From Portibacter lacus (lineage in GTDB: Bacteria > Bacteroidota > Bacteroidia > Chitinophagales > Saprospiraceae), in contig NZ_JAJNKA010000010.1 of assembly GCF_021533215.1 (NCBI RefSeq), positions 62,001 through 126,000 on the forward strand: a DNA stretch of 64,000 nt. The letters are read 5' to 3'. The notes beneath the pieces are model-generated. The model was not told the DNA's origin. It saw nothing but the letters and a program-made list of their open reading frames with translations, and did not search any database. Position 1 is the first letter of the stretch; each line of letters opens with the position of its first letter. Below, piece after piece: positions 36,804 through 44,645 of this stretch. A program made the position numbers and the translations under genes.

Positions 36804-37378
36804 TTTTTTAGAAATTCGATCATTTTGCTCAATGCTCTTCCTCGATGACTGATTTTAGATTTTTCTGCTAAACTCATTTCGGCGAAAGTAGTGGAAAAGC
36901 CTTCGGGGATAAATATTGGATCATATCCGAAACCTTTAGATCCAGAAAGATTCTTCGCTATCTCACCTTTAGATATACCATCAAAAGTGTATAGTTCTCC
37001 ATTAATAATTAAAGCAATTACGGTATGAAACTGAGCGGATCTGTCTTCTTGCTCGATAAGGTTTTCTAAAAGTAAATTCATATTTGCGGTAGAATCCTTA
37101 GCATCACCAGCATATCTAGCAGTGTGAACTCCAGGTGCACCATTAAGGGCACTCACTTCTAATCCCGTATCTTCTGCTATAATATTTTTCTTAGTCTTAT
37201 CGAATAGATATTGCGCCTTGATAATGGCATTCTCCTTAAGATCTTTCCCAGTTTCTGGAATATCTTCTGTAAACCCAATTTCGGCCATCGACACTATTTC
37301 ATATGGCAGTCCATCTAATAACGCCTTAATTTCAATGACTTTGTTCTTATTTCCAGTCGCGAAAAGTAATTTTTCCAT
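36800..37378 (-). CDS. rdgB: XTP/dITP diphosphatase (RdgB/HAM1)
   Basis: 192 residues. This house-cleaning enzyme hydrolyses non-canonical purine triphosphates (ITP, dITP, XTP) to monophosphates so that they are not incorporated in DNA. Family motifs: FATGNKNKVIEIK at the N-terminus, AEDTGLEVSALNGAPGVHTARYAG, GFGYDPIFIPEG and the C-terminal SHRGRAL. Length is standard. It lies between a small unknown protein gene (12-bp gap) and the aminotransferase (4-bp overlap). Confidence 0.95.
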   Translation of the reverse strand: MEKLLFATGNKNKVIEIKALLDGLPYEIVSMAEIGFTEDIPETGKDLKENAIIKAQYLFDKTKKNIIAEDTGLEVSALNGAPGVHTARYAGDAKDSTANMNLLLENLIEQEDRSAQFHTVIALIINGELYTFDGISKGEIAKNLSGSKGFGYDPIFIPEGFSTTFAEMSLAEKSKISHRGRALSKMIEFLKK

Positions 37379-37390
37379 TTAAACCTAAAT

Positions 37391-37834
37391 TTATTTATTG
37401 AAAGGCATAGCTTGTAAAGCGGTCCAAAGTGATTTTTTAAAATCTACTGAGGATTTAACTTTTTCAAGTGGATGATTGATAAGGTAAGTTTTCCCTGCGA
37501 TCTCAAATGGCGCGTATAAGTAAGTAGAAACGGAAAACCCGATGTCTTTTAAATTGATACCGAAAATAAGTACGTTCGTATAAAAACCATTTTTTATCAA
37601 GGAAGTAACGCTGTATGATTTTTCCTTAGGCAAAACGAGGACATTAGCATCTTTATCTAGATCATAAGAAATGGCAGATAATATTTTTGCCAAAAATGCT
37701 TTGTTTTCAGCGGTATAATCGGCAGCATTAACAATTACAAGTAATTTTTTTTCATTATCACCTTGCAATAACGCTGAAGGAATATCTTCTTCAGATGAAA
37801 TATAAATATCAAAGTCGTAGAAATAGGAATTCAA
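37391..37834 (-). CDS. Small conserved-looking protein, possible DNA polymerase III psi-like/UDG-fold
   Basis: 147 residues starting at TTG (37834); no ATG or GTG is available after an upstream in-frame stop. The chain alternates beta and alpha segments (KKLLVIVNAAD, ANVLVLPKEKSYSVTSLI, TNVLIFGINLKDIGFSVS, AGKTYLINHPLEKV) and ends with KKSLWTALQAM. This resembles short Bacteroidota proteins sometimes described as DNA polymerase III psi-like with a uracil-glycosylase-type fold, but that is recall and not proof. It is directly upstream of rdgB on the same strand and divergent from ilvE. Confidence 0.6.
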   Translation of the reverse strand: MNSYFYDFDIYISSEEDIPSALLQGDNEKKLLVIVNAADYTAENKAFLAKILSAISYDLDKDANVLVLPKEKSYSVTSLIKNGFYTNVLIFGINLKDIGFSVSTYLYAPFEIAGKTYLINHPLEKVKSSVDFKKSLWTALQAMPFNK

Positions 37835-37883
37835 GTTGTTGTTATTTTGATTTCAAAAGTAAACTTTACAAATAAATTTATCA

Positions 37884-37891
37884 TAACTTTG
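37884..37891 (+). promoter_or_regulatory. Candidate -7 box (TAACTTTG) for ilvE
   Basis: Full match to TAnnTTTG, 17 bp before the ilvE ATG at 37909, which would give a leader of about 10 nt. The -33 region is T-rich (TTTAC) without a clear TTG. Confidence 0.45.
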
Positions 37892-37908
37892 CACAAAGCA
37901 TTTAAATT

Positions 37909-38976
37909 ATGAATATAAAGATAACAAAAGCGACTAAGTCTAGAATCGATTCTGTTGATATGAACAACATCCCTTTTGGGAAAGTGTTTTCTGACCATAT
38001 GTTTATAGCGGATTATATCGATGGGAAATGGACAAACCTTGAAATTAAGCCTATTCAAAATTTAAGTTTACACCCAAGCAATCTTGCTTTACACTATGGC
38101 CAGTCAGTGTTCGAAGGAATGAAAGCTTCTGTCACTAAAGAAGGAGTACCATGTTTGTTTCGACCTGAAATGCATGCTAAAAGGATTAATAAATCAGCAG
38201 CAAGAATGTGTATGCCTGCTTTTCCAGAAGATTTATTTGTAGAGGCAGTCACCAAATTAGTGGGTATTGAGAAGAATTGGATTCCACCATATGATGGAAG
38301 TGCCTTATATATAAGACCATTTATGTTTGCTACTGATGAGTTCTTAGGTGTAAGACCTTCAGAAAAATATAAATTTATCATTATGACTTTGCCAGTCGGC
38401 CCATATTATACGAAGCCAGTTAGTCTTAAGGCAGAAACTGAATTTGTGAGAGCAGCGATCGGTGGAGTAGGAGAGGCAAAAGCAGCAGGGAATTATGCAG
38501 CGTCTTTATATCCAGCAAAGTTAGCTCAAGAACAAGGATTTGATCAAATCATGTGGTTAGATGCTAAAGAATTCAAATATATCCAAGAGGTAGGAACGAT
38601 GAATATTTTCTTCGTTATCGATGGTGTTATCGTCACTCCGCAAACAGACGGAGCAATCCTTAAAGGAATTACTCGTGATAGTTTTATTACCATTTTTAAA
38701 GATGCGGGCTATAAAGTAGAAGAAAGACTTATCGGAATAGATGAGGTTTTTGCTGCTCATGCAGATGGAAAGCTTCAAGAAGTTTTCGGTGCTGGAACAG
38801 CTGCTGTGGTTAGTAAAGTGGAAAGAATTCACCATGATGGTAAGGAAATAAAACTGGACGTATCTGATTATAAGATTGCGAATCTAGCTTACGATACGCT
38901 AACTGGACTAAGGAATGGAACTGTCGAAGATAAGTTTGGCTGGGTTATCCCTGTCGAAATTATGGAAACAGTCTAA
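37909..38976 (+). CDS. ilvE: Branched-chain amino acid aminotransferase
   Basis: 355 residues, fold-type IV PLP enzyme that interconverts Val, Leu and Ile with their 2-oxo acids. Motifs: SVFEGMKA near residue 66, LYIRPFMFATDEFLGVRPS, the PLP Lys region GVGEAKAAGNYAASLYPAKLAQEQGFDQIMWLDA, and FGAGTAAVV near the C-terminus. Length matches the long (about 355 residue) bacterial/eukaryote-like form common in Bacteroidota. A single gene with its own candidate promoter; the hexosaminidase follows 38 bp later on the same strand. Confidence 0.95.
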   Translation: MNIKITKATKSRIDSVDMNNIPFGKVFSDHMFIADYIDGKWTNLEIKPIQNLSLHPSNLALHYGQSVFEGMKASVTKEGVPCLFRPEMHAKRINKSAARMCMPAFPEDLFVEAVTKLVGIEKNWIPPYDGSALYIRPFMFATDEFLGVRPSEKYKFIIMTLPVGPYYTKPVSLKAETEFVRAAIGGVGEAKAAGNYAASLYPAKLAQEQGFDQIMWLDAKEFKYIQEVGTMNIFFVIDGVIVTPQTDGAILKGITRDSFITIFKDAGYKVEERLIGIDEVFAAHADGKLQEVFGAGTAAVVSKVERIHHDGKEIKLDVSDYKIANLAYDTLTGLRNGTVEDKFGWVIPVEIMETV

Positions 38977-39014
38977 TTAAAATTCTTAAATTTATCGAAT
39001 CAAAACATAAATTA

Positions 39015-40592
39015 ATGATTCGTTACTTTAAAAATTCATCCTCGTTGTTCTTAGCAGCGATGGTTATTGCAATTCTTTTTTCTTGTGAAGAACAAGTTAA
39101 CATTGACCTAAACCAAGAAGATTTTCTTCCGAAACCAAGGAGCATTGTTAATGCAGATGGTACTTTCGAAATCACTGCTAGTACACCTATAAATTTACTT
39201 GGCGATGAGGCTAAAGTAGGTCCAATTGCTGATTTCTTTAATGAGCGAATTAATAAATCCACTGGTTTCGAACTTACTAAAAGGCAAATTTCTGGTGCTT
39301 CTTCAGGAATTAATTTGTACTTAATAGACGAAGGAGAAGAATTTAGTGAGGCATATCGAGTTGAAATTACCAAGAATAATGTGATAGTTTCTTCGGCGAA
39401 TGAGGCAGGTCTTTTCTATGGTGTACAGACTTTATTGCAAATGTTACCACCAGAGATTCATGCAGATTCGAAGCAAGACATTAAGTGGCAAGTAAGTACA
39501 GGAAGTGTCCGAGATCGTCCTGCTTATGGTTATAGAGGGACTATGTTAGATGTCGCTCGTCACTTTTTCAGTGTAGATGATGTGAAACGTGTTATAGATC
39601 ACATCGCATCTTATAAGATGAATCGATTACACTTACATTTATCCGATGATCAAGGATGGAGAATAGAAATTAAGGCTTGGCCCAATTTAACAAAAATCGG
39701 AGGTACAACTCAAGTAGGAGGTGGAAAAGGAGGATTTTATACCCAAGAACAATATAAAGATATCGTTGCATATGCTGCTAAGCAATTTGTAACCATTGTT
39801 CCAGAAATAGATATGCCAGGTCACACGAATGCTGCTCTTGCATCTTATGCGGAACTAAATTGTGATGGTAAAGCTACAGATTTATATACTGGGACTGAAG
39901 TTGGATTTAGTACTTTATGTGTAGATAAGGAAATCACCTATAAATTTATCGATGATGTAATCAGGGAGTTAGCTGAAATGACTCCAGGTGAATATATTCA
40001 TATCGGAGGGGACGAATCACACGTAACTCCTATAGAGGATTATATTCCTTTTATGGAGCGTGTCCAGGGCATCGTGAGCAAGCATAATAAGAAATCTATG
40101 GCTTGGGATGAAATAGCTCATGCGAAGCTTAAGGAGAATACGATTGTTCAGTTTTGGGCTGAGGAAGAGAATGCGAAGAAAGGAGTAATGCAAGGCGCAA
40201 AAGTCTTAATGTCTCCAGCCAAAAGAGCTTATATAGATATGCAATATGATTCTACGACGAGAATTGGTCTGCACTGGGCGGCATATATAGAAGCCGATTC
40301 TGCTTATACGTGGAATCTAGAAGAGTATGTGAAGGGCGTAAACCCAGACCAGATTATAGGAATCGAAGCTCCTATGTGGACGGAAACCATTACAAATATG
40401 GATGATATAGAGTATATGATGTTTCCTAGACTGACAGCGCTTGCTGAGATTGGTTGGACAGAAACGGCTAATCGCTCATGGGATGATTATAAGGAAAGGT
40501 TGGCTCGTCATTCAGAAGTGTGGAATGTGAAAGGGATCAACTACTATAAGAGTCCTAGAATTGACTGGGAGCAGAAGAAGATAGAGGAATAG
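39015..40592 (+). CDS. Beta-N-acetylhexosaminidase (GH20) lipoprotein
   Basis: 525 residues. The signal peptide has a lipobox (AILFSCEEQ, Cys about 23). An N-terminal GH20b-like domain (about 35-150; VIVSSANEAGLFYGVQTLLQML) precedes the GH20 TIM barrel (YGYRGTMLDVARHFFSVDDVKRVID, MNRLHLHLSDDQGWRIEIK). The catalytic Asp-Glu pair is in YIHIGGDESH (about 332-341). It removes terminal GlcNAc or GalNAc from chitin oligomers, glycans or peptidoglycan fragments; location is probably the outer membrane or periplasm. The 530-bp stretch after it carries repeats and no gene. Confidence 0.95.
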   Translation: MIRYFKNSSSLFLAAMVIAILFSCEEQVNIDLNQEDFLPKPRSIVNADGTFEITASTPINLLGDEAKVGPIADFFNERINKSTGFELTKRQISGASSGINLYLIDEGEEFSEAYRVEITKNNVIVSSANEAGLFYGVQTLLQMLPPEIHADSKQDIKWQVSTGSVRDRPAYGYRGTMLDVARHFFSVDDVKRVIDHIASYKMNRLHLHLSDDQGWRIEIKAWPNLTKIGGTTQVGGGKGGFYTQEQYKDIVAYAAKQFVTIVPEIDMPGHTNAALASYAELNCDGKATDLYTGTEVGFSTLCVDKEITYKFIDDVIRELAEMTPGEYIHIGGDESHVTPIEDYIPFMERVQGIVSKHNKKSMAWDEIAHAKLKENTIVQFWAEEENAKKGVMQGAKVLMSPAKRAYIDMQYDSTTRIGLHWAAYIEADSAYTWNLEEYVKGVNPDQIIGIEAPMWTETITNMDDIEYMMFPRLTALAEIGWTETANRSWDDYKERLARHSEVWNVKGINYYKSPRIDWEQKKIEE

Positions 40593-40630
40593 GCTTTTGT
40601 AAGTCAATTTTTTCTCTATATCGGCTAGGT

Positions 40631-40760
40631 AATTTTAATTTAGATAGATCGTGAAGCTTAGCTGCGGCATAGCGTGGAAGCAAGGATTCGGGAGCTTTAA
40701 TGTTATGTAGAAGTTCATAGCAATATATCACTTTTTACTTGTGAAGAGGTAGTATTAAAA
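40631..40760 (+). repeat. Dispersed intergenic repeat, copy A
   Basis: A unit of about 130 bp beginning aattttaattta, with core gcatagcgtggaagcaagg and ggattcgggagctttaatgt, and ending with cttgtgaagaggtagtattaaaag. It recurs at 40838 and 41766 in the same orientation. The unit contains short GC-rich pairing segments (gccgagctgcggc). It lies 38 bp after the hexosaminidase gene. Confidence 0.8.
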
Positions 40761-40837
40761 GATTCATGTTGATGATACTTTTCCCGCAATATTCATAGGC
40801 TCACTAGAGGTGAGACCATGAAATTGCTCGACCTTTC

Positions 40838-40966
40838 AATTTTAAATTAGTTAGATCGTGAAGCCGAGCTAAGCCATAGCGTGGAAGCAAGGATTCGGGA
40901 GCTTTAATGTTTTCTAGAAGTTCATAGTAATATTGGACTTTCTTCTTGTGAGGGGCAGCTCTAAAA
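40838..40966 (+). repeat. Dispersed intergenic repeat, copy B
   Basis: Second copy, 207 bp from copy A and collinear over the whole unit, with scattered substitutions. Between and around these copies (40593-41122) I see no gene. The segment between A and B carries a small tcactagaggtgagacc hairpin-like sequence. Confidence 0.8.
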
Positions 40967-41122
40967 GTATGTTATTGATGGTATTTACACTATTCTATTG
41001 ATATTTATCCTCCTCTTTAAAATCAATAAAATCGAACAACACTGGACGTTTCAGAGTATTATTGTTAAAGCTATTTACGGTTTCAGAAAATCCATTCTGG
41101 AATTAAAATTAAAATAACAATC

Positions 41123-41695
41123 ATGCAAAGTATCAAAAATAAGTTTCGAAAATTGGAAAATTACTCAAATGTTCAGGAACATGATCAAGCAATAGATATC
41201 AGAGGTTTCAAGGTGCAAGCTGGTCCTAATCTTATTATAGGAAAAGTGGAATCTTTAATTGTGGATGATAGAACAGATCTGGTTAGATATATCGAAGTAA
41301 ACACTAAAGATTTCTTGGATAGTCCTTTAAATGATGATAACAAGTATCGTAAAGACGAGAAATACACAGATAGATTTGAGGGCGGTGCACACTACCTTCT
41401 TATTCCAATCGGGCTTGCGACGATTGATTCAGATAACTTCCTTGTCAATGTTGTTGGATTACATGTTGAAAATATCTACACAGGGCCTAGGCATAGACAG
41501 GATTTTGAGGTTAATGAAGATTATGAATATAAGGTCGTTAGCAAATTTGTTCAAAACAAAGATTCTGAGTTTTTATCAAAGTATAATACTTTTCAAAATG
41601 AACAAGCTGTGGGATTAGATAATCATTTCTACCAAAGAGATTACTTTAAGACCCGCCGAAGTGAAAAAGGAAAACCGAATTCACCGATGTTATAA
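41123..41695 (+). CDS. PRC-barrel domain protein
   Basis: 190 residues, no signal peptide. Residues about 27-125 read as a PRC-barrel (IRGFKVQAGPNLIIGKVESLIVDDRTDLVRYIEVNTKDFL, GGAHYLLIPIGLATID), the small beta-barrel also found in photosynthetic reaction-centre H subunits and RimM. The rest is a charged tail (NEDYEYKVVSKFVQNKDSEF, then KTRRSEKGKPNSPML). Stand-alone PRC-barrel proteins of this size are often stress-related and poorly characterised. It is monocistronic with a terminator 7 bp after the stop. Confidence 0.82.
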   Translation: MQSIKNKFRKLENYSNVQEHDQAIDIRGFKVQAGPNLIIGKVESLIVDDRTDLVRYIEVNTKDFLDSPLNDDNKYRKDEKYTDRFEGGAHYLLIPIGLATIDSDNFLVNVVGLHVENIYTGPRHRQDFEVNEDYEYKVVSKFVQNKDSEFLSKYNTFQNEQAVGLDNHFYQRDYFKTRRSEKGKPNSPML

Positions 41696-41701
41696 AATAT
41701 A

Positions 41702-41730
41702 TGCGATCTCGTTTAGAGATGGCTTTTTTA
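41702..41730 (+). terminator. Terminator after the PRC-barrel gene
   Basis: Stem gcgatctc/gagatggc (one mismatch) with a gttta loop, followed by a T run (cttttttat), directly after the stop codon at 41695. Confidence 0.75.
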
Positions 41731-41765
41731 TGTGAAGAATTTGTCCGTGGTAAAAGAACTATACC

Positions 41766-41878
41766 TAGATCCTGAAGCCGAGCTGCGGCATAGCGTGCAA
41801 GTAAGGATTCGGGAGCTGTGATGTCATGAAGATGATCATAGAAATATAGGACTTTTTTCTTGTGAATTGCAGCATTTA
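41766..41878 (+). repeat. Dispersed intergenic repeat, copy C
   Basis: Third copy, about 0.9 kb from copy B, same orientation (tagatcctgaagccgagctgcggcatagcgtg split across the unit, ggattcgggagct, gacttttttcttgtgaattgcagc). Its end meets the in-frame remnant of a secreted-protein tail at 41876. Confidence 0.75.
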
Positions 41879-41947
41879 CCACCCGGGGAGTATACTATCA
41901 CAAGAGATGATGGAGGCGAATCCATTAAGCTTACCATAAAAAAGTAA
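41876..41947 (+). pseudogene. Remnant: last 23 codons of a probable type IX-secreted protein gene
   Basis: Reading LPPGEYTITRDDGG then ESIKLTIKK and a TAA stop. The PPGEYxI...GG...KLTI pattern matches the end of Por/type A C-terminal sorting domains. No upstream coding sequence continues: repeat copy C abuts it. A terminator-like hairpin follows 21 bp after the stop, as for a true gene end. It is short, so chance resemblance cannot be excluded. Confidence 0.45.
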
Positions 41948-41968
41948 TAATCTAGATAGGAAATAAGT

Positions 41969-41996
41969 GGGTAGATAGCAATTAAGTTATCTGCCC
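41969..41996. terminator. Hairpin between the gene remnant and sdaA, possibly bidirectional
   Basis: A 9-bp stem gggtagata/tatctgccc (one wobble), loop gcaattaagt, then attttcaatttt on the plus strand. It lies between two gene ends, the remnant on plus and sdaA on minus. The T-rich side is on plus; on minus it is weaker. Confidence 0.6.
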
Positions 41997-42008
41997 ATTT
42001 TCAATTTT

Positions 42009-43409
42009 CTAACACTCCACAATCATTTCATTAACCACTTTCGCAAGTCCGCCATCTGAGGTTTCCTTATACTTGGTATTCATATCAAGTGAAGTTTCCC
42101 ACATGGTTTTTATAACCTTGTCCAGACTAACTTTCGCCTTCTTCGGATCTGAGCTTAACGCAATCTGACATGCAGTTATCGCTTTGATGGCGCCCATCGT
42201 ATTTCTTTCAATACACGGAATTTGCACCAATCCATTAACTGGATCGCAAGTCATTCCTAGGTGGTGTTCCATTGCAATTTCTGCTGCCATCAAAATCTGA
42301 TTCGTATTCCCACCATTCACAGCAGTAAGACCTGCAGCTGCCATAGAGCTCGATACGCCTATTTCTGCTTGACAGCCTCCCATAGCCGCTGAGATGGTCG
42401 CTCCTTTTTTAAATAACGAGCCTATCTCGCCACTTACCAAAAGAAACTTAAGGATATCTTCCTTGGATGCACTGTTAAAACAATGATGATACATGAGCAC
42501 GGCTGGTATCACGCCTGCAGCTCCATTAGTCGGCGCGGTAACCACTCTGCCAAAAGCTGCATTCTCCTCATTGACCGCGAGTGCAAAGCAAGAAACCCAT
42601 TTTAAAGTATCTGAGAAATTATAACGTTCATTCATTATGGAATCTTTCCATTCTTGAAGATTTTTGTAATTCTCTCTCTTGATTAATTTTCGGTTAAGTT
42701 TGGGGGCTCTTCGATCTACATTCAAGCCTCCAGGTAGTATCCCAAATCGGTGACTTCCTCGATAAATGGAATCTTGCATGCAGTCCCAGATTTCGAATAA
42801 GTCTTTTTCGAATTCAGCCTTATTTCTTAAACTCAATTCATTCTTGAGAACGATTTTAGAAAAAGATGTCTTTTTCTTCAGTACCCACTTTTTTAAATCT
42901 TCACTCGAATTAATAGGGCAGGGGAGTATTAAGTTACTTTCTTCAAGATCTTCATTTTCTTGGCAAATGAAACCACCACCGATAGAATAATAAGTTTCCT
43001 TGAAAATAGTCTCATCTGCATAAATAGCGGTAAAACTTATTCCATTAGGGTGAAAAGGAAGCATTTGGTTATTAAAAATGATATGATCTTCCGGATTAAA
43101 ATCTACCAGTTTTTCGTTTCTAAATTTTATAGCACCGCCTTGCTTTATATTGGTAATGTACTTATCGATCTTATTCGTATCTATAGTCTTAACATGAAAA
43201 TCAGAAAGTCCCAACATGACTGCAAGATCAGTTCCATGACCCACACCAGTTTTAGATAAGGAGCCATATAAGTCCACAACCACAGATTTCAATCTGTCGA
43301 TATCCACTTTTTTGGAAAAGGCTTGGGCTGCTTTCCATGGACCCATTGTATGACTACTAGAAGGACCGACGCCAATTTTAAAAATTTCGAAAATGCTAAT
43401 TCCACTCAT
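42009..43409 (-). CDS. sdaA: L-serine ammonia-lyase (iron-sulfur type, single chain)
   Basis: 466 residues. Deaminates L-serine to pyruvate and ammonia using an oxygen-labile 4Fe-4S cluster. The N-terminal beta domain starts [25 protein letters not shown], and the alpha domain has [53 protein letters not shown] and [18 protein letters not shown], which include the cluster Cys residues. Length matches the fused single-chain enzymes. Its start lies 2 bp before the end of the region belonging to the lactonase-like gene, so the two may be cotranscribed (lactonase first). Confidence 0.95.
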   Translation of the reverse strand: MSGISIFEIFKIGVGPSSSHTMGPWKAAQAFSKKVDIDRLKSVVVDLYGSLSKTGVGHGTDLAVMLGLSDFHVKTIDTNKIDKYITNIKQGGAIKFRNEKLVDFNPEDHIIFNNQMLPFHPNGISFTAIYADETIFKETYYSIGGGFICQENEDLEESNLILPCPINSSEDLKKWVLKKKTSFSKIVLKNELSLRNKAEFEKDLFEIWDCMQDSIYRGSHRFGILPGGLNVDRRAPKLNRKLIKRENYKNLQEWKDSIMNERYNFSDTLKWVSCFALAVNEENAAFGRVVTAPTNGAAGVIPAVLMYHHCFNSASKEDILKFLLVSGEIGSLFKKGATISAAMGGCQAEIGVSSSMAAAGLTAVNGGNTNQILMAAEIAMEHHLGMTCDPVNGLVQIPCIERNTMGAIKAITACQIALSSDPKKAKVSLDKVIKTMWETSLDMNTKYKETSDGGLAKVVNEMIVEC

Positions 43410-43411
43410 GA

Positions 43412-44554
43412 TTATTCAAACTTAAGACATACTGGAGTCGGAACAGAAATTGTATTTTCAGTAATCATTAATTTTCCTGTTTCCTCGTCAATTTTAAAAA
43501 CTACTATATTATCGGAATTTTGGTGACCAACTAGTAAGAATTTACCACTTGGAGCGATTGCAAAGTCTCTAGGTCCATTTCCTGTGGTTGAAACTTCTTC
43601 TATCATTTCTAATGCTCCATTGTTGTCAATTTGAAACACCGAAATACTGTTGATATCGCCTCTATTGCTTACATATAAATATTTTCCGTTTGGATGAATA
43701 TGTATGGCGGCACAACCTGCAGAACTTGGATTTTCATCCTTGGTACTTGAGATCTTCTGCTTACTTATATACGCATCATCCTCTTTATAAAGCACGTCAA
43801 TGGATCCGTCTAACTCATTTAATGCATATACAATATCTTTACTAGAATGGAAGTCCACGTGACGAGGTCCAGAACCTGGAGCAAGTTTAGTTTCAGAAAC
43901 TTTAGTTAGCATGCCATCAGACTCATTAAATTCGAAGAAGGTGATGATGTCTGTTCCTAGATCTGTTCCGAGTAATTGTCCAGTATGAGGATTACTTGTG
44001 ATCATATGCGCATGAGGTGCCTCTTGTCTAGGAGTTAATCCCTTCCCTTTGTATTGATAGCTTTGAGTATTCTTCTTAAGTGAGCCATCAGAATTCAAAC
44101 TATATACTGCATGGTTACCACCTACATAGTTCGCTGTTAGTATATGGTTTTTGTGGCGGATCAAATGGCATGGAGCTCCACCTATTGCTGGAAGTTGATT
44201 AATGAAAGTAGTAGAATCTTGATTATATGAAAAGGATGACACACCTTCACCTTGACCTACTTTTTCATTGACCGCATAAATCATTTTATGTTCTTTATCT
44301 ACATGTATATATGATGGATTTGTTGTAGAAACGCTTAGGTTATTTTTTCTAAGAACACCATTAATAGGGTTGAAATTTAAGGTGTAAATTCCATCAGCTT
44401 GTCCATCTACATGGCCCTCTTTATCCGTGTAACTACCTACAAATAAAATCATGTTCTCTGTTTTTGGCGTATTCTTGTCTTGAGATTTGGTCTCTGTTGC
44501 CGTTTCACAAGAAATAATAGCGCTCAATGTAAAAATGTATATTATATATTTCAT
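43412..44554 (-). CDS. Lactonase-family seven-bladed beta-propeller lipoprotein
   Basis: 380 residues from the ATG at 44554; the longer reading begins with TTG and places residues before the signal peptide. The signal peptide ends in a lipobox (LSAIISCET). The mature part has the 6-phosphogluconolactonase (Pgl, YbhE-like) pattern: LFVGSYTDKEGHVDGQADGIY, NPSYIHVDKEHKMIYAVNE, GAPCHLIRHKNHILTANYVGG, APHAHMI, GPRHVDFHSSKDIVYALNEL, GNGPRDFAIAPSGKFLLVGHQ. As a lipoprotein it cannot serve the cytoplasmic pentose pathway directly, so its lactone substrate is unknown. 2 bp before sdaA. Confidence 0.85.
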   Translation of the reverse strand: MKYIIYIFTLSAIISCETATETKSQDKNTPKTENMILFVGSYTDKEGHVDGQADGIYTLNFNPINGVLRKNNLSVSTTNPSYIHVDKEHKMIYAVNEKVGQGEGVSSFSYNQDSTTFINQLPAIGGAPCHLIRHKNHILTANYVGGNHAVYSLNSDGSLKKNTQSYQYKGKGLTPRQEAPHAHMITSNPHTGQLLGTDLGTDIITFFEFNESDGMLTKVSETKLAPGSGPRHVDFHSSKDIVYALNELDGSIDVLYKEDDAYISKQKISSTKDENPSSAGCAAIHIHPNGKYLYVSNRGDINSISVFQIDNNGALEMIEEVSTTGNGPRDFAIAPSGKFLLVGHQNSDNIVVFKIDEETGKLMITENTISVPTPVCLKFE

Positions 44555-44645
44555 ACATCCAAAGTAAATCAATAATCAAGATAAAAACTAATTCTGTCTA
44601 AATTTCGTTTATGTTCAAATATTTAAATGCAACTTTGCAATTGAA

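Noticed and set aside
41646-41882. 78-residue minus-strand open frame across repeat copy C
   Set aside because: The frame is not kept in copies A and B and it crosses the terminator of the PRC-barrel gene.
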